A DNA stretch of 25,224 nt, from NCBI GenBank assembly GCA_012515515.1, contig JAAYYE010000003.1, forward strand, positions 1-25,224, read 5' to 3'. The notes under the pieces were generated by a model. That model worked only from the letters and a program-made list of their open reading frames with translations, made no database searches and was not told where the DNA came from. The position numbers were made by a program, and so were the translations under genes. Every line of letters starts with the position of its first letter. Position 1 is the first letter of the stretch. The stretch comes from Minisyncoccota bacterium. Lineage in GTDB: Bacteria; Patescibacteria; Microgenomatia; UBA1400; PJMF01. Of this stretch, positions 21,511 through 25,224 are shown piece by piece.

Positions 21511-22302
21511 ATGACTATCGCAATTTTTGATTCTGGTGCGGGCGGTTTGACTGTTCTTAAAACTTTTCTAAACTTGTCTTGTGCGGCCAATTATATTTAT
21601 TTTGCCGACTATCAACATTTGCCTTACGGTGACAAAGAGCCAGCAGCAGTGGCTGCTTATGTTATGGATAGTGTCAATTTTTTAGCGAAAAAAAAGATTG
21701 ATGCTATGGTGATTGCTTGTAATACTGCCACAAGTTTGGCCATTAAGGAATTAAGAAATCAAAGTCAATTTGATTTTCCAATTTTTGGCATGGAGCCGGC
21801 AGTCAAACTGGCTGTTGATCAATTAGAGCAGCAAGGCATTGGCAGCAGAGTAAAAAAGGCAGCAATTTTAATTGCTGCCACCAGTATTACTGCTAAAAGT
21901 CAGCAATTGGCCACGCTTAAACAAAATTTTGCGCACCAAGCTAATTACGACACCGTCATCTTGCCAGAATTAATTACAGCTGTTGAAAATAATAATTTTA
22001 ATCAAGAAAAAATTAATAATTATTTGCGAAAAAATATTAATCAAGAAAAAAAATATGATGCTATAGTTTTGGGCTGTACTCATTATTCTTTTTTTAGAAA
22101 CAATTTTGTCGAATTATTTCCTCAAAGCTTAATTGTTGATGGTAATCTTGGAACAGCCTCGCACCTGATTAAACAATTAAAGCTCAACTGTGCAAAAAAT
22201 CAAAAAAAGCAAGAAGATAAGGCAAAAATTAGTTTTTACTTCTCTCAAAAGAGAAACACTAAATTAAGAAAAAAGTATCAAGCTTTATTAAAAATAGCTT
22301 GA
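21511..22302 (+). CDS. murI: glutamate racemase
   Basis: Converts L-glutamate to D-glutamate for peptidoglycan, using two Cys as acid/base. All family motifs are present in 263 aa: FDSGAGGLTVL with D7, HLPYGDK, IACNTATS with catalytic C70, and VLGCTHYSF with catalytic C189. Its presence argues that the organism makes, or at least modifies, its own wall peptidoglycan. The start ATG 21511 is supported by the aligned FDSG motif at the expected distance and by TATAAT 7 nt upstream. The 3' end overlaps the convergent GT2 gene by 25 nt; the last residues (LLKIA) lie in the shared inverted repeat. Confidence 0.96.
   Translation: MTIAIFDSGAGGLTVLKTFLNLSCAANYIYFADYQHLPYGDKEPAAVAAYVMDSVNFLAKKKIDAMVIACNTATSLAIKELRNQSQFDFPIFGMEPAVKLAVDQLEQQGIGSRVKKAAILIAATSITAKSQQLATLKQNFAHQANYDTVILPELITAVENNNFNQEKINNYLRKNINQEKKYDAIVLGCTHYSFFRNNFVELFPQSLIVDGNLGTASHLIKQLKLNCAKNQKKQEDKAKISFYFSQKRNTKLRKKYQALLKIA
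22278..22302. repeat. 25-bp overlap of two convergent genes that is an inverted repeat
   Basis: TCAAGCT (22278-22284), 11-nt loop, AGCTTGA (22296-22302). The outer triplets are exactly the two stop codons, TGA of murI and TGA of the GT2 gene. It may act as a weak two-way transcription stop; the flanks have only short T runs. Confidence 0.7.
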
Positions 22303-23216
22303 ATCAAGCCAATGCTGCTACCGAGCATGACTGCCCCATCAGCCAACAATTGCAGAAGTGGCAAATAAAAAAAAGAACGCGGGCAATATTTCATATTTTT
22401 TATTATTGCCCATAATAAATAAATTCCCATCAAAGAAAAAATTAAATAAAAATTAGGAAAAAATATTAAAATTCCGAAAAAAATTAAATAGCGCAAAAAT
22501 ATTAGATAAACTTTTTTGCGAATTAAGCCAGCAAAAGCATCTCCCCTGGCAAAATTAAAAATTTTTTGGCAAAATTCTAAAATATTTCGCGGAGGCAACC
22601 AATAAACACGCGCCTCCTCACTGAAAGCAATTTTAATATCTAAGTTTTTTAAGCGCCAAGCAAATTGATAATCCTCATTGTAATCTAGTTTTTCATTTAA
22701 TCCGCCCAGCTTCTCCCACAAGGATTTTTCAATTAACATTGAGCGCGTGGCAGGCAAAAACTGCGATTGTTGAATACGATCTGGCATCACTAAAAAATAT
22801 GGAATGCTTGCTTCCTCAAAAGCACTAGCCGCTAAACCCTGATAATAACCGGCTACCACCAGAGCTCGAGTTTTATTTTGTTCTGCAGAGAGCGCTTTTA
22901 GCCAGTTTTTATCTAAAACACAGCCAGCATCACTAATCGCCAGCCATTGTCCACGACTTTTTTCCACAGCAAAATTTCGGCCCACACTCCGATTGCCCTC
23001 TCGAATAAACAAGCGCATAGCAACAGCATGCTTCTTGGCAAAGTTTTTGATTATCTTGACGGTGGCATCAGTGGACTTAGCATCGACAATGATTAATTCA
23101 TCAAAAGCTAAAGTTTGTTTCAAACAGCTAGTTAAAAAATTTTCAATTGTCTCGGCCTCATTAAAAACCGTGACTATCAAGGAAAGCGTTTTTTTCTTAT
23201 AATCAGACTTAGGCAC
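22278..23216 (-). CDS. family 2 glycosyltransferase with C-terminal membrane helices
   Basis: Transfers sugar from a nucleotide-sugar donor to a lipid or glycan acceptor at the membrane. The GT-A fold motifs are clear in 312 aa: LIVTVFNEAETI (13-24), LIIVDAKSTDAT (41-52), NRSVGRNFAV, the metal-binding AISDAGCV with D96, and LDYNEDYQFAWRLK as the ED acceptor motif. About residues 235-300 hold two or three hydrophobic helices, so it sits in the membrane. The start is GTG at 23216, with TATAAT 6 nt upstream. It is divergent from the GT4 gene with only 11 nt between starts, and its tail overlaps murI. Acceptor not known. Confidence 0.92.
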   Translation of the reverse strand: MPKSDYKKKTLSLIVTVFNEAETIENFLTSCLKQTLAFDELIIVDAKSTDATVKIIKNFAKKHAVAMRLFIREGNRSVGRNFAVEKSRGQWLAISDAGCVLDKNWLKALSAEQNKTRALVVAGYYQGLAASAFEEASIPYFLVMPDRIQQSQFLPATRSMLIEKSLWEKLGGLNEKLDYNEDYQFAWRLKNLDIKIAFSEEARVYWLPPRNILEFCQKIFNFARGDAFAGLIRKKVYLIFLRYLIFFGILIFFPNFYLIFSLMGIYLLWAIIKNMKYCPRSFFYLPLLQLLADGAVMLGSSIGLIQAIFNKA

Positions 23217-23222
23217 AAAGCT

Positions 23223-23228
23223 ATTATA
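23223..23228 (-). promoter_or_regulatory. TATAAT of the GT2 gene overlapping the GT4 start codon
   Basis: Minus-strand TATAAT lies 6 nt before the GT2 GTG, and its outer base is the A of the GT4 ATG. The GT2 mRNA would be leaderless. The plus-strand GT4 has a TATAAT at 23198-23203, within the GT2 coding region. Confidence 0.5.
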
Positions 23229-24256
23229 TGAAAGTCTTACAAATTAGCCAGTATTATAGCCCGCGAGTTGGCGGTGTCGAAAAACATTTGAGTCGCTTAA
23301 ATCGAGAACTAATTAAGCAAGGACAGCAAATCAGCGTCTTAACAGGTAATGATGATCCGCAACTGGCAAGCCAAGAACTCCTTGATCAAGTTCAGGTCTA
23401 CCGCATAGACAATGCTCCAGCAAAAAACTATAAATGTAAAATATGGCGGCAAATAATCAAAAACAGGCGGCTGTTACTCGATGCAGACATTATTCACATC
23501 CATGATGTTTTTTGGTGGATAATACCACTTTATCCGCTGATATTTCACAAAATATACATCACGTTTCACGGTTATGAATCTGGAGATGGGCCAAGTAACA
23601 AGGCAATTTTTTGGCATAAATTAGCCAATAAACTGGCTAAGGGGAGTATTGCGATTGGTGGTTTTCACGTGAAATATTATGGAACTAAGACTGATTATGT
23701 TATTGATGGTGCCAGCGATCATGACAAAACCACTAATAATAAAGCTACTCAGCGTAAAACTGCTCCAAAAAAGATTATTTTTGTGGGTCGCTTGGTTAGC
23801 GAAAGCGGTATCTTGAGTTATTTACAAGCCCTGCAAATTCTTCAAGATCAGGGTGAGGACTATCATTTGGATGTTTTTGGGAATGGACCATTAATGACTC
23901 AAGCTCAAAAATATGCGCAGCAAAAGCAATTAAATGTCACTTTTCACGGTTTTGTAGCTGATGCAGAGCACTTATTTCGTCAATATCCAATCGCCTTTGT
24001 TTCAAGTTATTTAAGTATTTGCGAAGCCCTGTCTCAAAACTGTCGAGTCATTGCTCATTATCCCAATCAATTCATCAAGGACTATCTGTCAATGTCAATT
24101 TATAAAGATTATATCTTTATGACAGATAGTGCTCAAAAAATTGCTCAAGCTGTCATTAAAGCCCCAGTAGTGAAAACTTTTGACAATCAAGTTCGACAAA
24201 GTTTGACTTGGTCAACCATTGCTCAAAGCTATCAAGATTTATGGCAAAAAAAATAA
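23228..24256 (+). CDS. family 4-type glycosyltransferase (GT-B fold), degenerate donor motif
   Basis: Predicted sugar transferase for surface glycan. The N-terminal half fits the Glyco_transf_4 domain: MKVLQISQYYSPRVGGVEKH, then DADIIHIHDVFWW and ITFHGYESGD. The C-terminal half begins at KKIIFVGRLVSESGI and continues through LDVFGNGPL and VTFHGFV. The usual E-x7-E donor motif is not intact: only E266 in SYLSICEALSQNCRVIAH is seen and the EG(F/Y)G loop is missing, so activity may be altered. 342 aa, slightly short for the family. Overlaps the DUF4012 gene by 16 nt with an eight-A run in the overlap. No Shine-Dalgarno seen. Confidence 0.88.
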   Translation: MKVLQISQYYSPRVGGVEKHLSRLNRELIKQGQQISVLTGNDDPQLASQELLDQVQVYRIDNAPAKNYKCKIWRQIIKNRRLLLDADIIHIHDVFWWIIPLYPLIFHKIYITFHGYESGDGPSNKAIFWHKLANKLAKGSIAIGGFHVKYYGTKTDYVIDGASDHDKTTNNKATQRKTAPKKIIFVGRLVSESGILSYLQALQILQDQGEDYHLDVFGNGPLMTQAQKYAQQKQLNVTFHGFVADAEHLFRQYPIAFVSSYLSICEALSQNCRVIAHYPNQFIKDYLSMSIYKDYIFMTDSAQKIAQAVIKAPVVKTFDNQVRQSLTWSTIAQSYQDLWQKK

Positions 24257-25224
24257 GCTACATATTGCTAACTATTGTTTTACTGCTTTTACTAAGCAAC
24301 ATTTGGTCCCTATATGTTTTACAAAAAAATGTGAAAACATATATCAACTTAAATTTAAGCAATAGTTCCGATGAACAATTAATGGAAAAAACTGTCAAAA
24401 AAATTACAAAAAACTATAAAAAAATTAATAAAAACCTTAAAAAAATAGTTTTTAAGGATTTTAGTGATGATTTACCGATTATTTTAACGCATTTTTTAAA
24501 TGAAAAAAATAATAGTTATTTAATAGTTTTGCAAAATAGTGATGAATTACGAGCAAGCGGTGGCTTTATGGGATCATATTTTTTTCTTGAGTTTTCACGT
24601 GGAATGTGGAATATCGGCAGTATTCAAGACATCTACACCATTGCTGGTCAACAAACTAATTTCCCTGCTAGCCCACCAGGACATTATGAATATTTGAGTG
24701 AGGGTAAAGGCTTCTTAATTCAAGATGCTAATTGGTGGCCAGATGTAGCCACCAGTGCCACAACCATACTCAAACTAAGACAGGAAATTGCGCAAACCAG
24801 CCATTATATAGACCAAAATTATGAGATTGCTGGAGTAATTTTTGTTAATTTAGATTTTATCGAAAACTTGCTCGCTCAAATTGGCCCAATTCAATTGAGT
24901 GATTATGATCAAGCTATTAGTGCAGAAAATTTTGCCGAAATAGCTCGCGCTAGTCGTACAGATTTCTTTGCTGGCTCAAAAGAAAAAGCCAATTTTTTAA
25001 ATCATAGTAAAGTAGCTATTACCAATAAATTGACTCAACTATCTAGTCAAGAACAGTGGCAATTGTTAAAGCTAATAAATGACAATTTAATCAATAAAAA
25101 TATACAAATTTTTAGTCAAAATCAAGAAATTCAAGCAATTTGGCAAAAACATGATTTTGCTGGTCAATTGCAAAAGAAAAATCCCCAGAGTTTTTATTTT
25201 TTTAGCGTAGAAAGCAATGTCGGC
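24241..25224 (+). CDS. DUF4012 membrane-anchored protein, 3' end outside the window
   Basis: Open from ATG 24241 to the window end (328 codons, no stop). Begins with MAKKISYILLTIVLLLLLSN, one anchoring helix, followed by a Lys-rich helical stretch and the DUF4012 core: LIVLQNSDELRASGGFMGSY, a GMWNIGSIQDIYT segment and FLIQDANWWPDVATSATT. DUF4012 is common in Patescibacteria and some Gram-positive bacteria and resembles LytR-type envelope proteins in setting, but its chemistry is unproven. Translationally coupled to the GT4 gene through a 16-nt overlap. Most likely works on surface glycan or wall polymer attachment; that is inferred from its neighbours. Confidence 0.88.
   Translation, partial: MAKKISYILLTIVLLLLLSNIWSLYVLQKNVKTYINLNLSNSSDEQLMEKTVKKITKNYKKINKNLKKIVFKDFSDDLPIILTHFLNEKNNSYLIVLQNSDELRASGGFMGSYFFLEFSRGMWNIGSIQDIYTIAGQQTNFPASPPGHYEYLSEGKGFLIQDANWWPDVATSATTILKLRQEIAQTSHYIDQNYEIAGVIFVNLDFIENLLAQIGPIQLSDYDQAISAENFAEIARASRTDFFAGSKEKANFLNHSKVAITNKLTQLSSQEQWQLLKLINDNLINKNIQIFSQNQEIQAIWQKHDFAGQLQKKNPQSFYFFSVESNVG

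Noticed and set aside
21402..21590. 62-codon minus-strand frame
   Set aside because: It is the reverse reading of the 5' end of murI, which has complete catalytic motifs.

Overview
The window is AT-rich (roughly 35-40% GC by eye), densely packed and reads as a chromosomal segment of a Patescibacteria (Candidate Phyla Radiation) genome. The clues are short genes with tiny or overlapping gaps, an RNase Y-SecG-family 5 binding protein cluster, a DUF4012 protein beside glycosyltransferases, many single-helix membrane-anchored proteins of unknown function, and a NuoF-like protein with no other respiratory genes nearby. TGA is used as a stop (murI and its convergent neighbour), so this is the standard bacterial code and not the recoded Gracilibacteria/Absconditabacteria type. 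The exact class is not resolved.

Layout. Positions 1-14055 are almost entirely minus strand: the 5' part of rpoD (with a Lys/Ala-rich tail) behind a strong promoter and an array of phased A-tracts; map; an M29 aminopeptidase; a UvrD-type helicase fused to a PD-(D/E)XK nuclease; a tRNA-dihydrouridine synthase; a secreted LamG-like/C39 peptidase protein carrying a GC-rich palindrome; a membrane-anchored family 5 binding protein; secG; rny with a leader of about 225 nt; and recA. A tRNA-Pro(GGG) runs divergently from recA. From 14332 to 18051 lie a papain-like cysteine protease with an Ulp1-like active-site signature, a small helical protein on the opposite strand, and a three-gene minus-strand cluster (two-helix membrane protein, NuoF-like flavoprotein, acidic membrane-anchored protein). 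A tRNA-Ser(UGA) at 18207 opens a patch of accessory-looking genes (HNH nuclease, a 74-aa protein with its own regulatory hairpins and terminator, a 155-aa and a 69-aa unknown). The right end is a surface/envelope block: a membrane-anchored unknown, murI, a GT2 and a GT4 glycosyltransferase, and a truncated DUF4012 gene.

How the genes fit together. The left half is core information processing: housekeeping sigma factor, RNA decay, protein export, N-terminal Met removal, tRNA modification and recombination/repair. The right half concerns cell-wall precursor and surface glycan synthesis.

Two modes of translation start are visible. rpoD, recA, rny, secG, the 74-aa and the 69-aa genes have Shine-Dalgarno sequences. 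A second group (map, dus, the cysteine protease, murI, GT2, and after start correction the two-helix protein; less surely the 155-aa gene and the acidic membrane protein) has a TATAAT-like hexamer only 5-10 nt before the start codon and no Shine-Dalgarno, as expected of leaderless or nearly leaderless mRNAs. No CRISPR array, transposase, integrase or rRNA was found.
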